Both the position numbers and the translations under genes were made by a program. From positions 3,162,001 through 3,226,000 of the forward strand of contig NZ_CP102252.1 in NCBI RefSeq assembly GCF_025145645.1: a stretch of DNA of 64,000 nt, written 5' to 3'. This DNA is from Alistipes senegalensis JC50 (GTDB taxonomy: Bacteria > Bacteroidota > Bacteroidia > Bacteroidales > Rikenellaceae). Shown here one piece after another: positions 27,712-36,900 of the stretch; position 1 is the first letter of the stretch; every line of letters begins with the position of its first letter. A model generated the notes under the pieces. It saw only the letters and a program-made list of their open reading frames with translations, made no database searches and was not told the DNA's origin.

Positions 27712-28383
27712 TTACCTTATGGAATTCATCCTGATACTCGCCTTGACGAGCGCGATGGCGCGGATGCGCGAGATTTCCACGTCCTTGTCGGCGTGGTGCA
27801 CGTTCTGACTCACGAGCTTCACGTAACCCTCGCGGTCGGATTTCTGAATGTATTTCACCGTCACGTACTCCTCGCCGTCGATGTCGATCGACAACAGGTA
27901 CATGTCGCCCCAAAAGATGTCGTCGATGTCGTGCAGCTGCTTGTAGAGCACGATGTCGCCGCTCTTCAGCAGCGGGTACATCGAATCCCCGACGATGTAG
28001 ATCGCCCCGTCGCATTTCGGGAGGTTGGGGATGTGGATGAAATTGACGGGTTTGGTCTGCGTCCGGTCGGAGAAGAGCGGCACCAGCCCCGCCGTGCCCT
28101 CGATCGAATAGAGCGGCACGCTCTGCAACGGCAGCGAATTGTCCGTGCGGTGCATGTAGGCCGTCAGGTCGGGTTCGGCGTTGAACATGTTGCCCTTGCC
28201 GGTTTCGAGCCAGTCGGGATTCACGTTCAATTCCTGAACCAGTATGTTGCGGTTGCGGGCCGAGAGCCCCGCCTTGCCGGTCTCGATCATCGAAAGCGCC
28301 GCTTTGCCGATGCCAAGCCGCTGTGCCAGCTGCTCTTGCGTCATGCCGAGCTGTTTGCGTATCAGTTTCACCCGTTCGTTCAT
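27712..28383 (-). CDS. LexA/CI-type phage repressor (HTH plus S24 peptidase)
   Basis: 223 residues. N-terminal Cro/CI HTH (MTQEQLAQRLGIGKAALSMIE), then an S24 self-cleavage domain with the serine in GDSMYP and the lysine in YVTVKYIQ. Such repressors keep prophage genes off and cleave themselves when RecA is activated by DNA damage. It is transcribed from a minus-strand promoter that overlaps the start site of the opposite promoter driving the gene at 28525. Confidence 0.92.
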   Translation of the reverse strand: MNERVKLIRKQLGMTQEQLAQRLGIGKAALSMIETGKAGLSARNRNILVQELNVNPDWLETGKGNMFNAEPDLTAYMHRTDNSLPLQSVPLYSIEGTAGLVPLFSDRTQTKPVNFIHIPNLPKCDGAIYIVGDSMYPLLKSGDIVLYKQLHDIDDIFWGDMYLLSIDIDGEEYVTVKYIQKSDREGYVKLVSQNVHHADKDVEISRIRAIALVKASIRMNSIR

Positions 28384-28429
28384 GGCCGTCTTATCGGAAT
28401 TTTTTATATCAAATATTTTAACTTTTCGA

Positions 28430-28497
28430 TTGAAAATTCAAATATTGAACTTATCTTTGCGCTACAAAGTTAAACAATTTATTTCGATTTCTGCAAA
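28430..28497. promoter_or_regulatory. face-to-face divergent promoters, lysogeny-type switch
   Basis: Rightward: TTG (28430-28432), 19-base spacer, TATCTTTG (28452-28459). Leftward: minus-strand TAACTTTG (28472-28465) with CAAA on the plus strand at 28494-28497, 21 bases beyond. The two -7 boxes are five bases apart and form a near-perfect palindrome, so each covers the other's expected start site. TTCAA-ATA-TTGAA at 28437-28449 is a possible repressor site. Confidence 0.7.
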
Positions 28498-28524
28498 CAT
28501 TTTCCAAAAAACTATTCATAATCA

Positions 28525-28812
28525 ATGATCTATTCGGTATCAACGGAACTTTACCTTGAAGTGGCCGCGCGTCTGGCGGAGGCCATCGGCGGCGGAAGTT
28601 ACTTTTCGGGTTCGCTCTCGTTTGCTTTCGGCGACACGGAATGCCGGCTGACGGCCTCGGTGATCGTCTACCGGCGGGTCGAGCGCCTGCCCGAAGGCGA
28701 CCGGGACGTGATCGCCGACCTGGTGCCCGTGTGGTGGGAGTTCCACACCGCGGGCGACGGCGGCGAGGTCCTGAACGACTTCTCGTTCTCCGAACTGCGG
28801 GCGTGTCTCTGA
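28525..28812 (+). CDS. small prophage-type protein of unknown function
   Basis: 95 residues, acidic, with beta-strand-like segments (SGSLSFAFGDTECRLTASVIVYRR) and a WWEFHT motif. It is the first gene of the rightward prophage transcript, 66 bases after its promoter. I do not recognise a characterised family. Confidence 0.65.
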   Translation: MIYSVSTELYLEVAARLAEAIGGGSYFSGSLSFAFGDTECRLTASVIVYRRVERLPEGDRDVIADLVPVWWEFHTAGDGGEVLNDFSFSELRACL

Positions 28813-28933
28813 CGCTCCGCCCGCACCCCGGCCCCTCCCTTCCCGGCACGGCGCTGCCGCCGGGGTGCACCCTCAAAAAACCTGCCCGCCGCGGCGCCGC
28901 GCATGGGTTTTTCTTTCACGAATTATTTCACGC

Positions 28934-30463
28934 ATGGTTAAAAAGACCGAACCGACCTCTGCGGGGCACTCCTCCGCAGAGGTTTTTATGACCTGCGGGA
29001 CGGCGCCTCCAAAAGGTGTGCCGTATTCCGAAGGGCTGCCGACCGCTGCCGCGCCGCCCTCCTTCGCCGATTTCGCCCTCGGCGTCTATCCCTTTCTCGA
29101 ACTGCAACCCTTCCACCGGACCTATTACCGCGTGCTGGAGGCTTTCGCCGCGGGGCGCATCCGGCGGCTGATCGTCACCATGCCGCCGCAGCACGGCAAG
29201 AGCGTCGGGGCCACGACGCTGCTCCCGGCCTACCTGCTGGGGCTGGACCCCGACCTGCGGGTCGCCGTCGCCTCCTACTCGGGGGCGCTGGCCTCGAAGT
29301 TCAACCGCCGCGTGCAGCGCATTCTCGAATCGCGGGAGTACGCCGCCTTTTTTCCCGGCACGGCCATCAAGCAGGGGGCGAAGCCCGCGGGCTACATCCG
29401 CACGGCCGACGAGGTCGAGATCATCGGCCGCCGGGGCGGACTGCTCTCCGTCGGGCGCGAAGGGTCGCTGACGGGCAACCGCGTGGACTGCTTCGTGCTG
29501 GACGACCTCTATAAGGATGCGCTCGAAGCCAATTCGCCGCTCGTCCGCGCCAACTGCTGGGAGTGGTACACCTCGGTGGTGAGGACCCGCATGCACAACG
29601 CCTCGCGCGAACTGATCGTCTTCACGCGCTGGCACGAGGAGGATTTGATCGGCACCCTCGCGGCCCGCGAGCCTGTCGAGGAGCTGCGCGAGTGGCCGCA
29701 GCTGGAGAGCCTGCCCGCCGACCGGTGGCTGCACCTCAATTTCGAGGCCCTGAAAAGCGGTCCGCCCACCGGCATCGACCCCCGGCAGCCCGGCGAAGCG
29801 TTGTGGGAGGAGCAGCACGGCGCGGCCCTGCTGGCGGCCAAACGGCGGCTGGACCCCCTGCAATTCGAGGCGATGTACCAGGGCCGCCCCTCGTCCCGCG
29901 AGGGACTTTTGTACGGGCTGAATTTCGCCGAGTACGACGATCTTCCCCGCGAGATCGTCCGCCGCGCCAACTACACCGACACGGCCGACACGGGCGACGA
30001 CTACCTCTGCTCGATCTGCTACGCCGTCGATGCCGACGGGGTGATCTACGTCACCGATGCGGTCTACTCGCGCGAACCGATGGAGACGACCGAGCCGCTG
30101 GTGGGGGAGGCGTTAGTTCGCTCCGACACGCGGCAGGCGGCCGTCGAGAGCAACAACGGCGGCCGCGGATTCGCCCGGGCCGTGCAGGCGCTGGCTCCGG
30201 GCGTCCGGGTCGAGTGGTTCCACCAGAGCGCCAACAAGGAGGCCCGCATCCTCTCCAATTCGGCGACGGTCCTGCACCTCCTGCGGTGGCCCCGGGGGTG
30301 GAACCTCCGCTGGCCCGAGCTGTACGCCCATCTGACGACCTACCGGCGGAAATTCCGCGCCAACCGCTGGCACGACGCCGCCGACGTTGTGACGGGCATC
30401 ATCGAGCGCGAAACCGCGGGCCGGGACCGCAAGCGGGTCCGGGGCGTGCGGTTCTGCCGGTGA
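28934..30463 (+). CDS. phage terminase large subunit
   Basis: 509 residues. ATPase domain with Walker A-like PPQHGKSVG, Walker B-like VDCFVLDDL, and the FTRWHEEDLIG coupling segment. The C-terminal nuclease fold contains Asp in AVDADGVIY, ESNNGGRGFAR and HDAADVVTGI. Terminases cut and package phage DNA. No portal, capsid or tail genes follow, so it is part of a prophage remnant. ATG at 28934 is preferred over a GTG at 28865, because the intervening region is low-complexity GC-rich sequence. Confidence 0.9.
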   Translation: MVKKTEPTSAGHSSAEVFMTCGTAPPKGVPYSEGLPTAAAPPSFADFALGVYPFLELQPFHRTYYRVLEAFAAGRIRRLIVTMPPQHGKSVGATTLLPAYLLGLDPDLRVAVASYSGALASKFNRRVQRILESREYAAFFPGTAIKQGAKPAGYIRTADEVEIIGRRGGLLSVGREGSLTGNRVDCFVLDDLYKDALEANSPLVRANCWEWYTSVVRTRMHNASRELIVFTRWHEEDLIGTLAAREPVEELREWPQLESLPADRWLHLNFEALKSGPPTGIDPRQPGEALWEEQHGAALLAAKRRLDPLQFEAMYQGRPSSREGLLYGLNFAEYDDLPREIVRRANYTDTADTGDDYLCSICYAVDADGVIYVTDAVYSREPMETTEPLVGEALVRSDTRQAAVESNNGGRGFARAVQALAPGVRVEWFHQSANKEARILSNSATVLHLLRWPRGWNLRWPELYAHLTTYRRKFRANRWHDAADVVTGIIERETAGRDRKRVRGVRFCR

Positions 30464-30565
30464 GGGGCGGATGACGGGTGCCTGCCCGGACGGAGCGCGG
30501 CGGTTCTTTCCCGCCGTTTCCTCCCCGGCAGCCCCTCCCCGCTGTCCGGCGCCGCTTTCCGGGCG

Positions 30566-30700
30566 GTTCCTCCCCGCCGTTCCTCCCCGCCGTTCCTCCC
30601 CGCCGTTTCCTCCCCGCCGTTTCCTCCCCGCCGTTTCCTCCCCGCCGTTTCCTCCCCGCCGTTCCCTCTCCGCCGTTCCTCCCCGCCGTTCCCTTCCCGC
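30566..30700. repeat. 13-14 bp tandem repeat, ten units
   Basis: Ten units of GTT(T)CCTCCCCGCC run without spacers. On both sides there is a similar piece of about 28 bases (near 30538 and 30698) containing GCTGTCCGGCGCCGCTTT. The rest of 30464-30827 carries no recognisable gene. Confidence 0.9.
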
Positions 30701-30827
30701 TGTCCGGCGCCGCTTTTCGGGCGGGCAATGTGAAGCCTGCGTTAAATATGTTCCCGCGCGGAATCAAACGGCCCGATTTTCCGTACCTTCGTCGTGGTTA
30801 TGTAACCGGATTTTGAAAATAAACAGC

Positions 30828-31916
30828 ATGAAATCACTGAAAATCGGAAATTTGTGCGCCTCGATGCCCATCGTGCAGGGCGGCATGGGCGTAGGCGTGT
30901 CTCTCGCGGGCCTGGCTTCGGCCGTGGCCGATCAGGGCGGCGTCGGCATCATCTCGTCGGCCGGCCTCGGGGCGATCTATAACGACTACTCGAAAGACTA
31001 CCGCGCGGCCTCGATCTGGGGGCTGAAAGAGGAGCTTCGCAAGGCCCGCGCAGCCACGCGCGGCATCATCGGCGTCAACGTCATGGTCGCCATGTCCAAC
31101 TTCGCCGACATGGTGCGCACGGCCATCGCCGAGAAGGCCGACATCATCTTCTCGGGAGCCGGGCTCCCGCTCAACCTGCCGTCGTTCCTGACCGAGGGCG
31201 CGCGGACCAAGCTGGCCCCGATCGTTTCGTCGGCGCGCGCCGCGAAACTGCTGTGCCGGAAATGGTTCTCGGAGTACAGGTACGTTCCCGACGCCATCGT
31301 CGTCGAGGGTCCCAAGGCGGGCGGCCACCTGGGCTACAAGACCGAGCAGATCGCCGACGAGCACTATTCGCTGGAGACGCTCGTTCCGGAGATCGTCGCC
31401 GAGGTCCGGGCCTTCGAGCTCGAACACGACTGCCGCATTCCGGTGATCGCCGGCGGCGGCATCTACACGGGCGAGGACATCTACCGCATCATGGAGCTGG
31501 GCGCCGCGGGCGTCCAGATGGGCACGCGCTTCGTCACGACCGAGGAGTGCGACGCCGATCCGGCCTTCAAGCAGAGCTACATCGAAGCCCGCGAGGAGGA
31601 CATCGAGATCATCCAGAGCCCTGTGGGCATGCCGGGGCGGGCCATCCGCAATTCGTTCCTCGACCGGGTGAAAGAGGGGCTGAAACGCCCGAAGAGCTGC
31701 CCGTTCGACTGCATCAAGACCTGCGACGTGACGCACAGCCCCTATTGCATCATGCTGGCGCTCTACAACGCCTTCCGGGGCAGGCTCCGCAACGGCTACG
31801 CCTTCTGCGGGGCGAACGCCTGGCGTGCCGAGAAGATCCAGTCGGTGCGGGAGCTGATGGCCTCGCTGCGCGCGGAATACGAAACTTTCGCCGCCGGCTT
31901 GAAAAACCGGTTCTGA
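30828..31916 (+). CDS. nitronate monooxygenase / 2-nitropropane dioxygenase-like FMN enzyme
   Basis: 362 residues, TIM-barrel FMN protein of the NPD/FabK group: MPIVQGGMGVGVS at the start, NVMVAMSNF, VEGPKAGGHLG, IPVIAGGGIYTGEDI and GVQMGTRFVTTEE. A C-terminal Cys-rich stretch (CPFDCIKTCDVTHSPYC) is present, as in other gut-anaerobe members. The activity may be nitronate oxidation or an enoyl reductase-like reaction; the sequence does not decide. ATG at 30828 is used because upstream codons run through the tandem repeat. Confidence 0.88.
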   Translation: MKSLKIGNLCASMPIVQGGMGVGVSLAGLASAVADQGGVGIISSAGLGAIYNDYSKDYRAASIWGLKEELRKARAATRGIIGVNVMVAMSNFADMVRTAIAEKADIIFSGAGLPLNLPSFLTEGARTKLAPIVSSARAAKLLCRKWFSEYRYVPDAIVVEGPKAGGHLGYKTEQIADEHYSLETLVPEIVAEVRAFELEHDCRIPVIAGGGIYTGEDIYRIMELGAAGVQMGTRFVTTEECDADPAFKQSYIEAREEDIEIIQSPVGMPGRAIRNSFLDRVKEGLKRPKSCPFDCIKTCDVTHSPYCIMLALYNAFRGRLRNGYAFCGANAWRAEKIQSVRELMASLRAEYETFAAGLKNRF

Positions 31917-31935
31917 CCGACGCCGGTCCTATGCG

Positions 31936-31970
31936 AAACCCCTTCCGGACGTATGTTCGGAAGGGGTTTT
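31936..31970 (+). terminator. terminator after nitronate monooxygenase
   Basis: Twelve-base perfect arms (31936-31947 and 31958-31969) ending in TTTT. Confidence 0.85.
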
Positions 31971-31990
31971 CCGTGGCGGTCCGGGCGGTC

Positions 31991-32269
31991 CTATACCCAG
32001 CCGGAGTAGGGGGCGTAGAGGACGCCCGGGGAGTCGTCGATGCCGGTGAGCAGCCAGCCGATGCCGTATTGCGGAAAATGGGTGTGGATGCGCAGCGCCA
32101 GGTCGCGGCTGATGCCGTTGTGCCCGCGCTTGATCTGATAGAGATTTTCGCCCCGCGACAGTCCGATATGGCGGGCGAAAGCGTTGATCGTGAGTCCCGA
32201 ATCGTCGATAATCTGCTGGAGGCGCTGCCAGTCTTCGAGGTTGCGTTCGCGGATGGATTCCTTTGTCAT
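31991..32269 (-). CDS. small HTH protein linked to structured RNA copy 2
   Basis: 92 residues, homologous to the protein at 27101 (FARHIGLSRGENLYQIKRG, then HFPQYGIGWLLTGI). Cro/CI-like HTH. It lies about 120 bases downstream of RNA copy 2, transcribed in the same direction, the same arrangement as at copy 1. Its partner or target is unknown. Confidence 0.75.
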   Translation of the reverse strand: MTKESIRERNLEDWQRLQQIIDDSGLTINAFARHIGLSRGENLYQIKRGHNGISRDLALRIHTHFPQYGIGWLLTGIDDSPGVLYAPYSGWV

Positions 32270-32385
32270 GGAGCCGAGTCGTTTTGGGGTCCCTTATCCG
32301 CGCCCGCCTGAGAGGCGGGTTTTAGGGGCGGAGGCGGGTTTCCGTGTTTCTGATCCATGTCCGCGCTCCCGGCGCACCACGCCGA

Positions 32386-32595
32386 AAAAACGCGGACTAC
32401 TGTTGCATTATCCAACTTAGAGGTTCTGGTGGACCTTAGAGAAGACAAGCACATATAGCCCGCGCCGTTGTGACGTAGGAACATATCCCGTGCCAGTCCC
32501 GGCGCAGGCGCGCCGTAACAGCAGGATATGTGCTTGACCTCTCTAAAAATTTACCAGATTTCTAAGTTTGGTCAAGTTGGCCCGCTATTGCGGAC
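32386..32595 (-). ncRNA. rod-shaped structured RNA, copy 2
   Basis: About 210 nt on the minus strand, from GTCCGC (32595) to a T-run (32390-32385). Same fold as copy 1. The apical 85 bases are nearly unchanged, while the lower stems differ in a compensated way: AACTTAGA with TCTAAGTT (32568-32561/32421-32414) replaces ACTTGG with CCAAGT, and TTAGAGA with TCTCTAA (32546-32540/32442-32436) replaces GGGGG with CCCCC. One-base indels in the apical part would break any reading frame. The paired changes argue for a functional RNA. Confidence 0.78.
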
Positions 32596-32601
32596 GTAAT
32601 G

Positions 32602-32609
32602 CAAATATA
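32602..32609 (-). promoter_or_regulatory. -7 box of structured RNA copy 2
   Basis: TATATTTG on the minus strand, six bases before the RNA start, the same spacing as in copy 1. No clear -33 TTG. Confidence 0.65.
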
Positions 32610-32636
32610 GATAAAAAAATCCGAATCCGATCGCTT

Positions 32637-32684
32637 CCGGACTTTTTGTGTAACGAAACGGCCTTTCTATGACTCTTCGGGACG
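32637..32684. repeat. duplicated fragment of the tsaD 3' end
   Basis: Matches 32801-32846, which spans the tsaD stop, with a few substitutions and a two-base indel. On the minus strand it still reads like the last tsaD codons plus stop. It shows that a tsaD-tail-plus-RNA unit was tandemly duplicated. Confidence 0.8.
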
Positions 32685-32685
32685 T

Positions 32686-32789
32686 AAAAAACGCGGACTA
32701 CTGCTACTTATCCGTCTGAAGGCTCTGGCAAGCCCTGCAAGAAATAAGCACATATAGCCCGCGCCATTGTGATATGGAGTCATGTTCCG
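32686..32789 (-). ncRNA. truncated structured RNA, copy 3 (remnant)
   Basis: Only the 3' half of the RNA is present, from near CATGACTCC through ATATGTGC to AGTAGTCCGCG and a T-run at 32691-32686. The promoter and the whole 5' arm are missing, so the rod cannot form. It lies between tsaD and the duplicated tsaD tail. Confidence 0.75.
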
Positions 32790-32828
32790 ATTCGGTTGCA
32801 CCGGACTTCGTGCAACGAAACGGCCTTT

Positions 32829-33851
32829 CTACAACTCTTCGAGGCGCGCCACGGGCGAAACGTCGAGCGAGGCGAATTCCCCCTGCTTGTAACGGTAATA
32901 ACCCGCCATAGCGATCATCGCGGCGTTGTCGGTCGTGAACTTGAATTCCGGCAGGAACGTCCGCCACCCCCGGCGGCGGCCCGTCTCGACGATGCCGTCG
33001 CGGAGCCCCGAATTGGCCGAGACGCCGCCCGCGATGGCGATGTCGCGGATGCCGGTCTCCTTCGAGGCGCGGACGAGCTTGTCGAGCAGGATTTCGACGA
33101 TGGTGGATTGCAGCGACGCGCAGAGGTCCGCCTCGTGCTTCACGATGAAGTCGGGGTCGGCGGCCACGGCGTCGCGCAGCGTGTAGAGGAACGAGGTTTT
33201 CAGCCCCGAGAACGAATAGTCGTAACCCTCGACGCGGGGGCGTGCGAAACGGAACGCCTTCGGGTCGCCCTCCTTGGCCCGGCGGTCGATCACCGGACCG
33301 CCCGGATAGGGCAGCCCCATCACCTTGGCGCACTTGTCGAACGCTTCGCCCGCGGCGTCGTCGATCGTCGTGCCGATGATCTCCATCTCCAGCGGGGAGT
33401 CCACGCGCACGATCTGCGTGTGGCCGCCGCTGACCAGCAGGCACAGGAACGGGAAACCGGGGTGGGGCAGCGTGCGGTCCGGCAGGTCGATGAAGTGCGA
33501 GAGGATGTGGCCCTGGAGGTGGTTGACCTCGACCATCGGGATGTTGCGGGCGATCGAGAGGCCCTTGGTGAACGACACGCCCACGAGGAGCGAGCCGACC
33601 AGTCCGGGGCCGCGCGTGAAGGCGATGGCGTCGAGCTGCGAAGCGTCGATCCCGGCCTCCCGGAGCGCCGTGTCCACGACGGGGATGATGTTCTGCTGGT
33701 GGGCCCGTGAGGCCAGTTCGGGGATCACGCCGCCGTATTTGACGTGCACGGCCTGCGAGGCGATGACGTTCGACAGCAGCACGTTGCCGCGCAGCACCGC
33801 CGCAGAGGTGTCGTCGCACGAGGATTCGATGCCCAGAATTGTAATATCCAT
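32829..33851 (-). CDS. tsaD: tRNA N6-threonylcarbamoyladenosine transferase subunit TsaD
   Basis: 340 residues. ASKHA fold with GIESSCDDTSAAV at the N terminus, the metal-binding HxxxH in NHLQGHILSH, LVSGGHTQ, and GGVSANSGLRDG near the C terminus. With TsaB and TsaE it makes t6A at position 37 of ANN-decoding tRNAs, an essential modification. It is divergent from tamB, with 61 bases between the two starts. Confidence 0.97.
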   Translation of the reverse strand: MDITILGIESSCDDTSAAVLRGNVLLSNVIASQAVHVKYGGVIPELASRAHQQNIIPVVDTALREAGIDASQLDAIAFTRGPGLVGSLLVGVSFTKGLSIARNIPMVEVNHLQGHILSHFIDLPDRTLPHPGFPFLCLLVSGGHTQIVRVDSPLEMEIIGTTIDDAAGEAFDKCAKVMGLPYPGGPVIDRRAKEGDPKAFRFARPRVEGYDYSFSGLKTSFLYTLRDAVAADPDFIVKHEADLCASLQSTIVEILLDKLVRASKETGIRDIAIAGGVSANSGLRDGIVETGRRRGWRTFLPEFKFTTDNAAMIAMAGYYRYKQGEFASLDVSPVARLEEL

Positions 33852-33863
33852 CGGGAATTATAA

Positions 33864-33892
33864 TTGTTTTTTAACTATTTTCGTTAAATTTG
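33864..33892 (+). promoter_or_regulatory. tamB promoter
   Basis: TTG (33864-33866), 18-base spacer, TAAATTTG (33885-33892), 20 bases before the tamB ATG. This supports the start at 33913. Confidence 0.75.
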
Positions 33893-33912
33893 CAGGTTAT
33901 AACGAGCTCCTG

Positions 33913-36900
33913 ATGCGCAAAGGTATAAAAATATTGGGAAAGGTGTTCTCGGCGGCGGTTTTGTTGCTGATAATTCTGCCCGTTTTCCTTTCGCTGCTGC
34001 TCGACATTCCCGCCGTGCAGAACTTCGTGGTGCACAAGGCCGCGGAGGCCGTTTCGCGCAAGCTGGAGACCACCGTGTCGATCGAACGCGTGGACATCGG
34101 CATCTTCTCGAAAATCAAGGTCAAGGGCTTCTACGTCGAGGATTACGGGCGCGATACGCTGCTCTACGTCGGGAAGCTCGACGCCTACGTCACGGGCTTC
34201 GGCCTCTTCGGCGGGGGCCTCGCGTTCAGCCGCGGGGAGATCGCCGACGCCAAGCTCTACCTGCGGCAGATGCCCGACGGGGAGATGAACATCAAGCAGA
34301 TCGTCAGCCGCATATCCGATCCCGACAAACCCCGGAAGGGCAATTTCAAACTCTCGATCAGCCGGGCTTCGATCGAGAATATGGACCTCTGCCTCGAACG
34401 GATCGACAGCCTCGCGCGACACCGCGACTACGGCATCGACTTCTCGCACATGCACCTCTACGGCCTGACGGCCCGCGTGGACGACTTCACCATCGACGGG
34501 TCGGCCATCTACACCACCGTCGCGGCCCTCACGGCCCGCGAGCGCAGCGGCTTCGTGCTGGACCACCTCGCGGGGCGCTTCTACATGACGCAGGGGTGTC
34601 TGGGCTTCGAGGACGCCTCGATCGTCACCGCGCGTTCCAACGTCCGGATTCCCTACATCTCGCTGGTCGGCAACTCGTGGGCCGAATACAAGGATTTTCT
34701 CGGGCAGGTGCGCATCGACGCCGCGCTGCGCAACACGTCGGTCTCGACCGACGACATCGCGTGGTTCGCTCCCGGGCTGCGCGACTGGCATCTGGATTTC
34801 AGCGATATAGACATCGAGGTCGCGGGCGTGGTGGCGGATTTCACGGCCAAGGTCCGGAGCATGCACATCGGCGAGGGCACGACGCTCGTGGCCGACGCCG
34901 CGGTGAAGGGGCTGCCGGAGATCCGCGACACGTGGTTCGACCTCTCGGTGCCCCGCCTGCACTCCTCGGCCGAGGCGATGGACGGGCTGGCCCTCGGCAT
35001 CGCCGGGCGCAAGCTCCCGGACAGGCTGGTCGGGATACTCGGCAACTCGGGGAGCATCGACCTCGATGCCCGCTTCAAGGGGAAGCTCTCGGCGTTCGAC
35101 ATGCAGCTGGGGGCCGCGACCGACGTGGGCGACGTGTCCTGCAACCTGCGGATGTCACCGCTGAAAAGGGGCCTGAGCAGCGTGCGGGGCGACGTCGAGA
35201 CGCGCGACCTGCGGCTGGGCGACCTGCTCGACCGCCGCGATCTGCTGGGCAACGCCACGCTCACGGCCTATGTCGATGGCGTGATCGGCAGGGGCGTGGC
35301 CGACGCCAACGTCGTGGGCAACGTCACCCGGCTGGGCTTCAACGGCTATGTCTACGACTCGCTGCGGCTGGACGGCCGTCTGCGCAACCGGGAGTTCGAC
35401 GGCCTGATCACGGCCCGCGACCCCAATTTGGACTTCGACTTCTTCGGACTGGTGGATTTCAACGACTCGGTGCCGCGCTACGACTTCACGATGGACCTGC
35501 GGCACGCCGATCTGGCGCGCCTGCACATCAACCGCCGCGACTCGGTGTCGCAGCTCTCGGCGCACATCGCGGCCAAGGCCGGGGGGCGTTCGCTGGACGA
35601 CCTGAACGGCCGCATCCAGGTGACCGGCGCCCGCTACCGCTACAACGACAAGGAGATCGAGGCGACGAACATGACCGTCACGGGCGAGAACTCCGCGCAG
35701 AGCAAGTTCGTGGAGCTGCGCTCGGACTTCGCCGACGCCACGTTCCGCTCCAAGACCAGCTACCGCACGGTGTTCGAATACCTGCGGCGGAGCGCGTGGA
35801 AATACCTTCCGATGCTGAGCGAGGCCCCGCCCGAAACGGGGCCTTCGGAGCGCAAGGCCGCCGTGGCGAACGATTTTTCGCTGCTCTCGGTCAACATCCG
35901 CAACTTCAACCCCGTGGCCGACGCCGTGTCGGCGGGCTTGCAGGTGGCCGACGGATCGTCGCTCCAGCTGCTGTTCAATCCGGCCAGCGACCAGCTGTCG
36001 CTCAAAGCCTCGTCGGAGTACATCGAGCGCCGGCGGATGCTGGCCACGCGCCTCTCGGTCAACGCCTCGAACCGCGGCGACTCGCTGGCGGTCTACGCCT
36101 CGGCCGAGGACCTCTACGCCGGGGTGCTGCACCTGCCGCGCCTCTCGCTGACGGGCGGCGCCCGGCAGGGCCGCGTACAGCTCTCGGCGGGTTTCGACGA
36201 CACGACGCGCCGGGTTTCGGGTCTCGTGGGAATCCGTACGTCGGTGGCCGACGAGCACGGCGCCAACGGGCGTGTGGTGGACCTGCGCATACTCCCGTCG
36301 CACATCACCCGCGGCAACAAGACGTGGCAGATCTATGCCCGCAAGATACTGATCGACACGGCGCGGATCGTCATCGACAGGTTTTTCGTGATGAACCGCG
36401 AACAGGAACTGCTGCTCGACGGCGTCGCCTCGCGCAGCCGCGAGGATTCGGTGACCCTCTCGCTGCGCAATTTCGACCTGTCGCCCTTCACGCAGGTCGC
36501 CGAACGCATGGGCTACGTCATCGAGGGCCGCACGAACGGTTCGGCGAAGATGAAGTCGGTGCTGCGGGGCGGCGAGATCTCGGCCGACATCCTTTTCGAC
36601 AGCGTCGAGGTCAACGACATTCCCGCGCCGCCGATGCGTCTGGCGTCGCGCTGGGACTTCGCCCGCAACCGGGCGGGCGTGACGGTGGTCAACCGCGTCA
36701 AGCGCGACACGCTCGTGCGTGGCTTCTACGCCCCGGACCGGATGCGCTACTACGCCCGGCTGGATGTCGATAGCCTCGACATGGGGCTGCTCGACCCGAT
36801 TCTGACGGGGGTGATCTCCTCCACCGAGGGCGTCGCCTCGGCCGAACTCGTCTTGCAGGGACAGCGCCGCGACGCCGAACTCGCCGGCGAGGTCCGTGTC

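Noticed and set aside
28865..28933. Earlier GTG start for the terminase
   Set aside because: The extra residues are encoded by low-complexity GC-rich sequence; ATG at 28934 gives a normal N terminus.
30566..30700. CRISPR-like repeat array
   Set aside because: The units are 13-14 bp and directly adjacent with no spacers, and no cas genes are nearby.
33325..33912. Upstream extension of tamB
   Set aside because: It would overlap tsaD on the opposite strand and begin before the promoter at 33864-33892; the membrane anchor starts at 33913.
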